A DNA stretch of 64,000 nt from the NCBI RefSeq assembly GCF_001189845.1, contig NZ_LFLZ01000032.1, forward strand, positions 30,241 through 94,240, written 5' to 3'. The stretch comes from Bradyrhizobium tropiciagri. Lineage in GTDB: Bacteria; Pseudomonadota; Alphaproteobacteria; Rhizobiales; Xanthobacteraceae. Made by a program: the position numbers and the translations under genes. Shown here one piece after another: positions 27,711 through 36,364 of the stretch (position 1 is the first letter of the stretch; every line of letters starts with the position of its first letter). Under the pieces are notes generated by a model. That model was not told the origin of the DNA. It searched no databases and was given only the letters and a program-made list of their open reading frames with translations.

Positions 27711-27760
27711 ACGAGAGCTGCAGTTTTGATTCGATCAAAACCGTAGCTCTCGTTTCTCGT
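27711..27760 (+). terminator. large hairpin terminator
   Basis: The outer stem ACGAGAGCT / AGCTCTCGT (27711-27719 and 27745-27753) and inner stem GTTTTGAT / ATCAAAAC (27723-27730 and 27734-27741) are both perfect. A T-rich tract (TTCTCGTTTT) follows. It ends the small 72-aa gene. Confidence 0.75.
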
Positions 27761-27811
27761 TTTGACGCGTTTTCTTCACGCGAACCGGTGTCCACTTCGC
27801 TCGAAAACGCT
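27759..27811. repeat. 53-bp dispersed repeat, copy 1
   Basis: It begins GTTTTGACGCGTTTTC and runs to GAAAACGCT. It is 51/53 identical to 60963-61015, in the same orientation. Internal complementary GACGCG/CGCG and TTTTC/GAAAA segments give it hairpin potential. Confidence 0.85.
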
Positions 27812-27826
27812 CTGCCACGCGCGGCA

Positions 27827-30800
27827 TCATGCCGCGTGTGCTTTTCCAGGGATGGTCGCCTCGCCGTGCTGCGTCAACGGCTTCATCCCGGTGAGCGTGC
27901 GCAGCAGCACATAGAACACCGGCGTCAGGAACAGGCCGAACACCGTGACGCCGATCATGCCGGAGAAGACCGCGACACCCATCGCGCGCCGCATCTCCGA
28001 GCCGGCACCGGTCGACAGCACCAGCGGCAGCACGCCCATGATGAACGCCATCGACGTCATCAGGATCGGCCGCAGCCGCAGCCGGCTCGCCTCGATCGCA
28101 GCGCGGATCGGTGAACGCCCGGCGAATTCGAGCTCGCGCGCGAACTCGACGATCAGGATGGCGTTCTTGGCCGACAAGCCCACCAGCACGATCAGGCCGA
28201 TCTGGGTGAACACGTTGTTGTCACCCTTCGACAGCCAGACGCCGAACATCGCGGCCAGGAGCCCCATCGGCACGATCATGATGATCGAGAGCGGCAGCGC
28301 CAGGCTCTCATAGAGCGCGGCGAGCACCAGGAACACCAGCAGGATCGCCAGCGGAAACACCCAGATTCCGGAATTTCCCGCGATGAACTCCTGATAGGTC
28401 AGGTCGGTCCATTCGAAAGCGAAACCGGGCGGCAGCGTTTCGGCCGCGATCCGCGTCGCCGCCTCCTGCGCCTGGCCGGATGAATAACCCGGTGCCGCAG
28501 CGGCGTTGATATCGGACGACAGAAAGCCGTTGTAGCGGATCGCACGCTCCGGCCCCGCGCTCTGGCGGACCTTCAGCAAGGCCGACAACGGCACCATGTC
28601 GCCCGACGACGAGCGCACCTTCAACTGCCTGATGTCGTCGGCACGCGCGCGGAACGGCGCGTCGGCCTGCACATAGACCGAATAGGTGCGGCCGAATTTG
28701 TTGAAGTCGTTGACGTAGTAGGAGCCGAGATAGATCTGCAGCGTGTTGAAGACCTCCGTCACGGGCACGCCGAGCTGCAACGCCTTGGTGCGATCGATGT
28801 CGGCGAACAGCTGCGGCACGTTGACCTGGAAGCTGGAGAACACGCCGGCGATCTCCGGTGCCTTCTGCATCGCCGCCATGAACGCCTTGGTGGCGTCGTT
28901 CAGCGCCTCATAGCCGAGGCCGGCGCGGTCTTCGATCTGCAGCTTGAAGCCGCCGATGGTGCCGAGGCCGTTGACCGGCGGCGGCGGGAACATGGCGATG
29001 AAGGCATCCTGGATGCCGGCATATTTCTTGTTCAGCGCCGCCGCGATCGCCGGACCGCTCAGCGAGGGATCCTTGCGCTCGTCGAACGGCTTCAAGGTCG
29101 AGAACACGATGCCGGCATTCGAGGAGTTGGTGAAGCCGGAGATCGACAGGCCTGGGAACGCCACCGAGCTTTCGACACCCGGCTGGGTCAGCGCGATGTC
29201 GCTCATCTTGCGGATCACTTCCTCGGTGCGGTCGAGCGTGGCACCGTCAGGCAGACGGGCAAAGCCGACCAGGTACTGCTTGTCTTGGCCCGGCACGAAG
29301 CCCGACGGCACCTGCTTGAACAGCACGCCGGTGAGGCCGATCAGCAGCACATAGAGGCCGATCACCACGGCCTTGCCATAGATCACCTTGGTGACGGTAC
29401 GACCGTAGTTCGCGGACGACTTGGTGAAGACCTTGTTGAAGCCGCGGAAGAACCAGCCCAGCGACTTTTCCATGACCCGGGTCAGCCAGTCCTTCGGCTC
29501 GTGATGCCCCTTCAGGAGCAGCGCCGACAGCGCCGGCGACAGCGTCAGCGAGTTGATCGCCGAGATCACGGTCGAGATCGCAATCGTCAGCGCGAACTGC
29601 TTGTAGAACTGGCCGGTGAGGCCGGAGATGAAGGCGAGCGGCACGAACACCGCGATCAAGACCAGCGCAATCGCGATGATCGGGCCGGACACCTCGCGCA
29701 TCGCCTGGTTGGTGGCATCGCGCGGCGACAGGCCGGATTCGATGTTGCGTTCGACGTTCTCGACCACGACGATGGCATCATCGACCACGATGCCGATCGC
29801 GAGCACCAGGCCGAACAGGCTGAGCGCGTTGATCGAGAAGCCGAACACATGCATCACCGCGAAGGTGCCGACGATCGACACCGGGACCGCGATCAGCGGA
29901 ATGATCGAGGCGCGCCAGGTCTGCAGGAACAGGATCACGACCAGCACGACGAGCGCGATCGCCTCGAGCAGCGTGTGGATGACGGCCTCGATCGAGGAGC
30001 GCACAAACTGCGTCGGATCGTAGACGATCTGGTACGACACGCCTTCCGGCATGTTCTTCTTGATCTCGGCCATGGTGGCGCGGACGTGGTCGGAGATCTC
30101 CAGCGCGTTCGATCCGGGCGCCTGGAAGATCGGGATCGCGACCGCCTGCTTGTTGTCGAGCAGCGAGCGCAGGCCGTATTCGGAGGCGCCGAGCTCGATC
30201 CGGGCGACGTCGCGCAGCCGCACCACCTCGCCGGCCGAACCGGTCTTAACCACGATGTCGCCGAACTGCTCCTCGGTCGACAGCCGTCCCTCGGCGTTGA
30301 CGGAGAGCTGCAGGTCGATGCCCTTGACGCTGGGCGAGGAGCCGACCACGCCGGCGGCAGCCTCGACGTTCTGCGCCTGGATCGCGCGCACCACGTCACT
30401 CGCGGTCAGCGAATGCTCGGCGGCCTTCTGCGGATCGACCCAGACCCGCATCGAATAGTCGCCGGCGCCATAGAGCTGGACGTCGCCGACGCCGTCGATC
30501 CGCGCCAGCCGGTCCTTGACGTTGAGCACTGCGTAATTGCGCAGATACGTCATGTCATAACGGTTGTTGGGCGACAGCAGATGCACGACCATGGTGAGGT
30601 CGGGCGAGCTCTTCTTGGTGATGATGCCGAGCTGGCGCACCACGGCCGGCAGGCGCGGTTCGGCCTGCTGCACGCGGTTCTGCACCAATTGCGTCGCCTT
30701 GTCGGGGTCGGTGCCGAGCCGGAACGTCACCGTCAGCGTCATCGCGCCGTCGGTGGTCGCCTGGCTCGACATATAGAGCATGCCCTCGACACCGTTGATC

Positions 30801-31009
30801 TGCTCCTCGATCGGGGTTGCCACCGTCTCGGCGATCACCTTCGGATTGGCGCCGGGATAGGTCGCGCGCACCACGACCGACGGCGGCACCACGTCGGGAT
30901 ATTCCGAGATCGGCATCGCCACCAGCGAGATCAGGCCCGCGAGGAAGATCAGGATCGACAGCACGCCGGCGAAGATCGGCCGGTCGATGAAGAATTTTGA
31001 GAGATTCAT
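27827..31009 (-). CDS. RND multidrug efflux permease (HAE1 family)
   Basis: A 1060-residue inner-membrane protein with 12 predicted helices and two large periplasmic loops. The N-terminus FFIDRPIFAGVLSILIFLAG and the TM4 proton-relay motif GIVVDDAIVVVENVER are diagnostic of AcrB/MexF-type pumps. It exports drugs or solvents in exchange for protons, with the adaptor encoded 23 bp upstream. No outer-membrane factor is encoded here. The ATG is clear. The TetR gene beyond the adaptor probably regulates the pair. Confidence 0.96.
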   Translation of the reverse strand: MNLSKFFIDRPIFAGVLSILIFLAGLISLVAMPISEYPDVVPPSVVVRATYPGANPKVIAETVATPIEEQINGVEGMLYMSSQATTDGAMTLTVTFRLGTDPDKATQLVQNRVQQAEPRLPAVVRQLGIITKKSSPDLTMVVHLLSPNNRYDMTYLRNYAVLNVKDRLARIDGVGDVQLYGAGDYSMRVWVDPQKAAEHSLTASDVVRAIQAQNVEAAAGVVGSSPSVKGIDLQLSVNAEGRLSTEEQFGDIVVKTGSAGEVVRLRDVARIELGASEYGLRSLLDNKQAVAIPIFQAPGSNALEISDHVRATMAEIKKNMPEGVSYQIVYDPTQFVRSSIEAVIHTLLEAIALVVLVVILFLQTWRASIIPLIAVPVSIVGTFAVMHVFGFSINALSLFGLVLAIGIVVDDAIVVVENVERNIESGLSPRDATNQAMREVSGPIIAIALVLIAVFVPLAFISGLTGQFYKQFALTIAISTVISAINSLTLSPALSALLLKGHHEPKDWLTRVMEKSLGWFFRGFNKVFTKSSANYGRTVTKVIYGKAVVIGLYVLLIGLTGVLFKQVPSGFVPGQDKQYLVGFARLPDGATLDRTEEVIRKMSDIALTQPGVESSVAFPGLSISGFTNSSNAGIVFSTLKPFDERKDPSLSGPAIAAALNKKYAGIQDAFIAMFPPPPVNGLGTIGGFKLQIEDRAGLGYEALNDATKAFMAAMQKAPEIAGVFSSFQVNVPQLFADIDRTKALQLGVPVTEVFNTLQIYLGSYYVNDFNKFGRTYSVYVQADAPFRARADDIRQLKVRSSSGDMVPLSALLKVRQSAGPERAIRYNGFLSSDINAAAAPGYSSGQAQEAATRIAAETLPPGFAFEWTDLTYQEFIAGNSGIWVFPLAILLVFLVLAALYESLALPLSIIMIVPMGLLAAMFGVWLSKGDNNVFTQIGLIVLVGLSAKNAILIVEFARELEFAGRSPIRAAIEASRLRLRPILMTSMAFIMGVLPLVLSTGAGSEMRRAMGVAVFSGMIGVTVFGLFLTPVFYVLLRTLTGMKPLTQHGEATIPGKAHAA

Positions 31010-31032
31010 GGCTCCGCCCCCGCGTGCAGCGC

Positions 31033-32277
31033 CTAGCGCCGCACGACGTACTGGTTGGTTTCAGTGGATGCCTGCTGCATGCCGCGCGCGCCCATCTCGG
31101 CGACTTCCATCTTCAGGAGGGCGCCGGGACGCACGCGCTGCAGGCCGTTGACGACGATGCGGTCGCCGGATTTCAGGCCGGCGGTGACGATCCGCAGGCC
31201 ATCGACCGCGCCGCCGAGCGTGACGGAGCGATAGACGGCGCGGCTATCGTCGCCGACCAGCATGACGAACTTCTTGTCCTGGTCGGTGCCGACGGCGCGC
31301 TCGTCGATCAGCACCAGCGTCTGCTGCTTGGGCTGGCCCATGCGCACGCGGGCGAACTGTCCGGGGATCAGGCGGCCGTCGTCGTTCTGGAACACGGCGC
31401 GGACGCGGATCGTGCCGCTCTGCCCGTTGACCTGGTTGTCGATCAGCTGGATATGCCCCTTGGCGCTGAGGCCGCCCGACGTCACCATGTCGACCGGGAT
31501 CTGATCTAGATTGCCGCGCTTGCCGGAGGCATCCGCGATCGAATTCAGCGCGCGCAGCACGACTTCCTCATCGGCATCGAAGCTCGCATAGATCGGATTG
31601 ACCGAGACCAGCGAGGTCAGGACCGGCGAAGATGTGCCCGCGGCGACGAGGTTGCCGACCGTCACTTCGATCCGGCCGACCCGGCCGTCGACCGGCGCGC
31701 GGACCTCGGTATAGTCGAGATTGAGCTTTGCGGTCTGCAGCGCGGCTTCGGCGGCCTTGACGTTGGCGATCGCCTCGCGATTGGCGTTGTCACGTTGGTC
31801 GAAGTCGCGCTTGGTCACGATGTTGTTGCCGACCAGCTGTGCGCCGCGCTCGACCTCGCTCGTGGTGAACACGACGCGGGCCTTGGCCGCCTCGAGCTGG
31901 GCCTGGGCGCGGTCGACCTCGGCCGCGTAAGGCGCGGGGTCGATCTTGAACAGGATGTCGCCGGACTTCACGAGCGCGCCCTCGGTGAAGTTGGTCGAAA
32001 GGATCGCGCCGGCCACCCGCGGCCGCAGCTGGACGCGGTCGACGGCCTCGAGGCGGCCCGAGAAGTCATCGAAAAGCGTGGTCGGTCGCGGCTGGATCAC
32101 GGCGACCGTGACCGGCACCGCGGGCTCGGGCGCGGCGGCGGTCGCGGTCGCCTGCGCAGCATGGAAATGATGGCCGGTCGCGATCGAACCGGCGACGGCC
32201 AGGGCGCCAAGGATCACGACACCGCCGACGACGCGTCGGAACCGGCCGGAACGGGGATTTTGGGTTGACGAGGGCAT
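31033..32277 (-). CDS. RND efflux periplasmic adaptor subunit (membrane fusion protein)
   Basis: A 414-residue MexE/AcrA-type adaptor. An N-terminal membrane anchor (VVGGVVILGALAVAGSIA) is followed by the lipoyl-like half-motif LFDDFSGRLEAVDRVQLRPRV (kept short here: GRLEAVDRVQLRPRV), a coiled-coil hairpin and a beta-barrel domain ending in VNGLQRVRPGALLKM. It links the inner-membrane pump to an outer-membrane channel. The ATG follows GGAG. A 6-bp-arm palindrome lies 19 nt upstream, a good operator position. Confidence 0.94.
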   Translation of the reverse strand: MPSSTQNPRSGRFRRVVGGVVILGALAVAGSIATGHHFHAAQATATAAAPEPAVPVTVAVIQPRPTTLFDDFSGRLEAVDRVQLRPRVAGAILSTNFTEGALVKSGDILFKIDPAPYAAEVDRAQAQLEAAKARVVFTTSEVERGAQLVGNNIVTKRDFDQRDNANREAIANVKAAEAALQTAKLNLDYTEVRAPVDGRVGRIEVTVGNLVAAGTSSPVLTSLVSVNPIYASFDADEEVVLRALNSIADASGKRGNLDQIPVDMVTSGGLSAKGHIQLIDNQVNGQSGTIRVRAVFQNDDGRLIPGQFARVRMGQPKQQTLVLIDERAVGTDQDKKFVMLVGDDSRAVYRSVTLGGAVDGLRIVTAGLKSGDRIVVNGLQRVRPGALLKMEVAEMGARGMQQASTETNQYVVRR

Positions 32278-32295
32278 TCACGCGCTCCAGATATC

Positions 32296-32311
32296 TGTAG
32301 TGTTTACTACA
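32296..32311. promoter_or_regulatory. palindromic operator, probable TetR site
   Basis: TGTAGT-GTTT-ACTACA is a perfect inverted repeat located 19 nt before the adaptor ATG, between it and the divergent TetR gene. It would overlap the efflux promoter or 5' leader. Confidence 0.65.
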
Positions 32312-32481
32312 AATGTGGAGCTGGACGCCGGTTCGCAAGATACTTATGTATCAAGCACTACGAATTAATTATCTCATTCATGGGGAAATGGGAAGTCGCG
32401 GAAAAACATCACGTGCAACAAGAGGATAAGCCAGGGACAATCCGTCACAGAAACGGCACCCGGCTTACGGAGTAACGAGAA

Positions 32482-33081
32482 ATGGGAATGGGACGCCCCC
32501 GCGCCTTTGACGCGGACGCCGCTTTGGACCGGGCCATGGACGTGTTCTGGCGCCACGGATACGAGGGCGCGACGATCGCGCAGCTCACCGAGGCGATGAG
32601 CATCAATCCCCCGAGCCTCTACGCCGCCTTCGGCAGCAAGGAAGGCCTGCTGAAGGCTGCGCTCGACCGCTATACCGAAAAGCGCGACGCCTGGATGGAC
32701 AAGGTGCTCAACGCCGCGACCGCGCACGAGGTGGCCGAACGATTTCTGATGGAGCACGCGGACGCCCAGACCGACCCCGCCAACCCGCCCGGCTGTCTGC
32801 TGGTCCAGGGCGGCCTTGCCTGCGGCACCGGCTCGGCAAATGTTCCGTTCGAACTGGCGGCGCGCCGCACCCGCACCGAGGACCAGTTGCGCGAACGGTT
32901 TCTCCGCGCCAAGGCCGAACATGACCTCGGCGAGAGCGTCGATCCGGCCACGCTTGCGCGCTACCTCTCTGCGGTGACATCGGGCATGTGCGTGATGGCC
33001 TCATCGGGTGCGAACCGCGAGACGCTGCGCGAGATCGCGGCGGTGTCGCTGAAGGCGTTCGAGGAGCAGACGAAGGGCTGA
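32482..33081 (+). CDS. TetR/AcrR family transcriptional regulator
   Basis: A 199-residue protein. Residues 5-60 form the TetR DNA-binding domain: RPRAFDADAALDRAMDVFW, then GATIAQLTEAMSINPPSLYAAFGSKEGLL, ending at the dimer/ligand domain. The C-terminal half is a ligand-binding domain of the AcrR/NemR-like group. The ATG has GGAG 9 nt upstream. It is divergent from the RND efflux operon, so it is very likely the local repressor. Confidence 0.93.
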   Translation: MGMGRPRAFDADAALDRAMDVFWRHGYEGATIAQLTEAMSINPPSLYAAFGSKEGLLKAALDRYTEKRDAWMDKVLNAATAHEVAERFLMEHADAQTDPANPPGCLLVQGGLACGTGSANVPFELAARRTRTEDQLRERFLRAKAEHDLGESVDPATLARYLSAVTSGMCVMASSGANRETLREIAAVSLKAFEEQTKG

Positions 33082-33085
33082 TTCA

Positions 33086-33226
33086 CCTCGCCCCGCTTGC
33101 GGGGAGAGGTCGAATTCGAGCGAAGCTCGAATTCGGGTGACGGGGACTCACCGCATATATCATGCTCGCCATCATCGCGGCACGCCCCCTCACCCCAACC
33201 CTCTCCCCGCGAAGAGCGGGGCGAGG
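33086..33226. repeat. long inverted repeat (CCTCGCCCCGC type)
   Basis: The arms CCTCGCCCCGC (from 33087) and GCGGGGCGAGG (33216-33226) are reverse complements, with inner pairs TCGAATTCGAGC / GCTCGAATTCG and GGGGAGAGG / CCTCTCCCC. It separates the TetR gene from the convergent PPOX gene. Confidence 0.78.
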
Positions 33227-33237
33227 GAGAAGAGACA

Positions 33238-33849
33238 TCACCACATCGTCTGCCGCGCGCGCTCCGGCCATTCCCGATCGTACTTCTCGCCGCCGACCGT
33301 GTGCTCGCTCATCTCGGCGAGGATCTGGCCCGGCGTCGGCAGGGTTGCCGGATCGATTCGCTTGTCCGGATTCCAGAGGTCGGAGCGCACGATCGCACGG
33401 GCGCACTGGAAGTAGATCTCCTCCACGTTCATCACGATGACCGTGCGCGGCGCCTTGCCTTCCATCTTGAAGGAAGCCAGCAGCTCCGGCTCGGCCGTGA
33501 CATAGGCGCGACCATTGACGCGCAGCGTGCTGCCCGAGCCCGGGATCAGGAACAGCAGCCCGACGCGGGGATCGCGCACGATGTTGCGCAGCGAATCGCA
33601 GCGATTGTTGCCGCGGCGATCCGGCATCATCAGCGTCTTCGCATCATGGATGCGGACGAAGCCCGGCAGGTCGCCGCGCGGAGAGCAATCGAGCCCCTCG
33701 GGGCCCGAGGTCGCGAGCGACACGAACGGCGATTTCTCGATGAGCACACGATAGAGCGGCGTCACGTGATCGGCGACCTTCACGGTCGACGCGTCGTTCG
33801 GAAAACCGTAGATCGCCTCAAGCTGCTCGATCGTAGAGATCACCGACAT
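33238..33849 (-). CDS. pyridoxamine 5'-phosphate oxidase-like FMN-binding protein
   Basis: A 203-residue protein of the PPOX split-barrel type. PFVSLATSGPEGLDCSPRGD and RVGLLFLIPGSGSTLRVNGRAYV are typical FMN-contact blocks of the family. C-terminal motifs (IYFQCARAIVRSDLW) match the MSMEG_1061-like group. Substrate unknown. The start MSVIST is set by AAAGGAG 10 nt upstream. It is the last leftward gene after phnN, but a 47-bp gap and its family suggest it is not part of phosphonate metabolism. Confidence 0.85.
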   Translation of the reverse strand: MSVISTIEQLEAIYGFPNDASTVKVADHVTPLYRVLIEKSPFVSLATSGPEGLDCSPRGDLPGFVRIHDAKTLMMPDRRGNNRCDSLRNIVRDPRVGLLFLIPGSGSTLRVNGRAYVTAEPELLASFKMEGKAPRTVIVMNVEEIYFQCARAIVRSDLWNPDKRIDPATLPTPGQILAEMSEHTVGGEKYDREWPERARQTMW

Positions 33850-33896
33850 CAGTGCTGTTCTCCTTTGTGGCTCGTCCTGTTTGTGGCTCGTCGTGA

Positions 33897-34490
33897 CTAC
33901 TCGTTCCAGCGCTCGCCCTTGATGATGCGGACAAGCTGTCGCGCGTGATATTCGGCGGTGCCGGAATTGACGATGGTGAAATCGGGCGTCGAGGTGCTTT
34001 CGTCGACAGTGCGGGCCAGCCGCTGCGCGAGCAGGCCGTCGCTGCTGCGTGCCCGCATCGAGAGCCGGGCGGCCAGCACGTCCGGCGGCGCCGTGACCAG
34101 CACGACAATGGCACTGGCGTAGTTGCGGCGCGCCGCCGCGATCACCGTGCGCGAGACGTTCGCGATCACGGTACGTCCGGCGCGGATATCGTCGTTGATG
34201 GCCCGCGACAGCGCATAGCGATGGCCGTGCGCTTCCCAATGCATGGCGTAGTCGCCGCCGGCGGCCGCACGCTGGAAGGCTTCCGCGCTGATCTCCTCAT
34301 TGTCTTCCGACGCAGAGGCCTGGCGGGTGATCAAGCGGCGGGGAAACACGATCTCGCGATCATCGGCGCAGGCCGCTTTCGCGAGCCCAAGCAGCGTATC
34401 CTTGCCGGCGCCGCTCGGGCCGACCACCAGGATCAACCGGCCCGGCCCGATCGCAGCGCGCTGCTCGGCGATCACGGATGCATTGGTCAC
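33897..34490 (-). CDS. phnN: ribose 1,5-bisphosphate phosphokinase PhnN
   Basis: A 197-residue guanylate-kinase-like enzyme with P-loop LVVGPSGAGKDTLL. It phosphorylates ribose 1,5-bisphosphate to PRPP, the final step of the C-P lyase pathway. GTG start; its GTGA overlaps the TGA stop of phnM by 4 bp, so the two are translationally coupled. Last gene of the phnGHIJKLMN operon. Confidence 0.95.
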   Translation of the reverse strand: MTNASVIAEQRAAIGPGRLILVVGPSGAGKDTLLGLAKAACADDREIVFPRRLITRQASASEDNEEISAEAFQRAAAGGDYAMHWEAHGHRYALSRAINDDIRAGRTVIANVSRTVIAAARRNYASAIVVLVTAPPDVLAARLSMRARSSDGLLAQRLARTVDESTSTPDFTIVNSGTAEYHARQLVRIIKGERWNE

Positions 34491-35584
34491 GCGACCCTCC
34501 CCCCTTCGCGCCAGACGCTGCGCACCACAGGCAGGTCGCGCGCGACGTGCACGCGGATCAGGTCGGCGCGCCGGCCGACGGCGATCTCGCCGCGATCGGA
34601 GAGGCCAACCGCTTCGGCCGGCGTCTTGGTCACGGTGCGGACGGCGGAGGCGAGATCGATCGCCGGCACATGCCGCGGCAGCTGCAGCGCCGCCATCAAA
34701 AGGCTCGACGGGATGTAGTCCGACGACAGGATATCGAGCATGCCCTCATTGGCGAGATCGACCGCTGCGATGTTGCCGGAATGCGAGCCACCGCGCACCA
34801 CGTTCGGCGCGCCCATCAGGATGTCGATGCCGGCGGCGTGCAAGCCCCGCGCGGCCTCCATCGTGGTCGGGAATTCCGCGACCGCGACCTTGTCGTTGAC
34901 GGCGTCGACCACGTTCTCGTCCGTGGTGTCGTCGTGGCTCGCCAGCGGGATCTTGTACTCATGCGCCAGCGCGACGATCGCGCGGGTGTTCGCGACAGCA
35001 TATTCCTTCTGATAGGCGAAGCGCCGCGCGAACAGCACGTCGAGCTGGGCGTCGGTCATGCCGCCGCCCTTGCCGCGGTAGTAGTCGCGCAACTTCACCT
35101 CATCGCGGAACTGGCGCTGGCCCGGCGTATGGTCCATCAGCGACATCAGCCGCACGTCCGGCCGGTCGATCAGCTCCTTGGCCTCGGCGACGACGTCAGG
35201 CATCGGCACCTCGCAGCGCAGATGCAGGAAGTGATCTGCGCGCAGCAGGTCCTCCTCGCGCGCGGCTGTGATCGCCGCCGCCAGCACGCCGGCGCGGCCG
35301 TCGACGTCCTCGGCGCCGTCCTCGCGCCAGACGCGCAGCGAATCCAGCACCGTGGTGATGCCTGAGGTCGCCAGCTGCCCGTCATAGGAGATCACAGCGG
35401 CGACCGGGTTCCAGAACACCTTCGGCCGCGGCACGTAGTGCATCTCGAGATGGTCGGTGTGCAGCTCGATCAGCCCGGGCATCAGGAGATCGCCGCCGGT
35501 GTCCTCGGCCGCCCCCGGTGCCCTGCCCTCGCCGAACTCCGCGATCTTGCCGTCAACGATAGCCACCCAGCCCTGCTCGATCAC
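34487..35584 (-). CDS. phnM: PhnM, ribosyl methylphosphonate triphosphate diphosphatase, apparent N-terminal frameshift
   Basis: The frame encodes nearly all of PhnM: LMPGLIELHTDHLEMHYVPRP (metal His and Asp), SLMDHTPGQRQF, LASHDDTTDE, GAPNVVRGGSHSGN and LSSDYIPSSLL. It removes pyrophosphate from alpha-D-ribose 1-methylphosphonate 5-triphosphate. The expected start ATG is at 35640 with AAGGA 9 nt upstream, but that frame reaches a TGA after 19 codons. Inserting one base near 35608-35612 would join MTAKQDTIIG to ARLVLADRVIE. As it stands, only a GTG at 35584 starts the long frame and it lacks a ribosome site. Either a real lesion or a sequence error. A second complete phnM lies at 51410. Confidence 0.85.
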   Translation of the reverse strand: MIEQGWVAIVDGKIAEFGEGRAPGAAEDTGGDLLMPGLIELHTDHLEMHYVPRPKVFWNPVAAVISYDGQLATSGITTVLDSLRVWREDGAEDVDGRAGVLAAAITAAREEDLLRADHFLHLRCEVPMPDVVAEAKELIDRPDVRLMSLMDHTPGQRQFRDEVKLRDYYRGKGGGMTDAQLDVLFARRFAYQKEYAVANTRAIVALAHEYKIPLASHDDTTDENVVDAVNDKVAVAEFPTTMEAARGLHAAGIDILMGAPNVVRGGSHSGNIAAVDLANEGMLDILSSDYIPSSLLMAALQLPRHVPAIDLASAVRTVTKTPAEAVGLSDRGEIAVGRRADLIRVHVARDLPVVRSVWREGGRVA

Positions 35585-35653
35585 GCGATCGGCGAGGACC
35601 AGCCGGGCGTGCCGATGATGGTGTCTTGCTTGGCGGTCATTTCATACGGTCCT

Positions 35654-36364
35654 TCAGGCAGCGGCGGCGAACGAGGTCACATCGACGATGCGATCGGCTA
35701 TCAGATGACGGATTTCGTCGTCATGGACAATCGCGACCATCGCGACGCCCTTGGTCTTTTTCTCCGCAATCAGCTCAACCACCACTGCGCGATTCGCCGC
35801 ATCAAGCGAAGCGGTCGGTTCGTCCAGCAGCAGGATCGGCAGGTCCGAGATGAAGCCGCGCGCGATGTTGACGCGCTGCTGCTCGCCGCCGGAGAAGGTC
35901 GAGGGCGGCAGGGTCCACAGCCGCTCCGGAATGTTGAGACGGCGCAGCAGTTTGCCGGCACGCTCGCGGGCTTCCTCGCGCGCCACGCCGTTGACGATCA
36001 ACGGCTCGGCGACGACGTCGATGGTCGCCACCCGCGGCACCGCGCGCAGGAACTGGCTGACATAGCCGATCGTCGAGCGGCGGATGCTCAGCACCTGGCG
36101 CGGCTCGGCGGTGGCAAGGTCCACGACCTTGCCGTGGTGGCGGATGCCGATCCGGCCGCTGTCGCAGCGGTAATTGCCGAAGATCATCTTCAGGATCGAG
36201 GATTTGCCGGCGCCCGACGGGCCCGACAGCACCACGCACTCGCCGGGATCGGCGTGGAACGAGACGCCGCGCACCACGGGCAGCTCGACGCCGCCCTGCA
36301 GATGCATGGTGAAGGTCTTCTCGGCGTTGGCAAGTTCGATCATCGCGGTCATTGGCAAGCTCAT
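35654..36364 (-). CDS. phnL: phosphonate C-P lyase system protein PhnL
   Basis: A 236-residue ABC-type ATPase with Walker A GPSGAGKSS, signature FSGGEQQRVNIARG and Walker B ILLLDEPTASLD. PhnL acts with PhnI, G, H and K in forming the ribosyl phosphonate triphosphate. ATGA overlap with phnK's stop (4 bp). Not a transporter despite the fold. Confidence 0.95.
   Translation of the reverse strand: MSLPMTAMIELANAEKTFTMHLQGGVELPVVRGVSFHADPGECVVLSGPSGAGKSSILKMIFGNYRCDSGRIGIRHHGKVVDLATAEPRQVLSIRRSTIGYVSQFLRAVPRVATIDVVAEPLIVNGVAREEARERAGKLLRRLNIPERLWTLPPSTFSGGEQQRVNIARGFISDLPILLLDEPTASLDAANRAVVVELIAEKKTKGVAMVAIVHDDEIRHLIADRIVDVTSFAAAA

Noticed and set aside
29285..31000. 571-codon plus-strand open frame
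   Set aside because: Antisense to the RND permease; no family motif.
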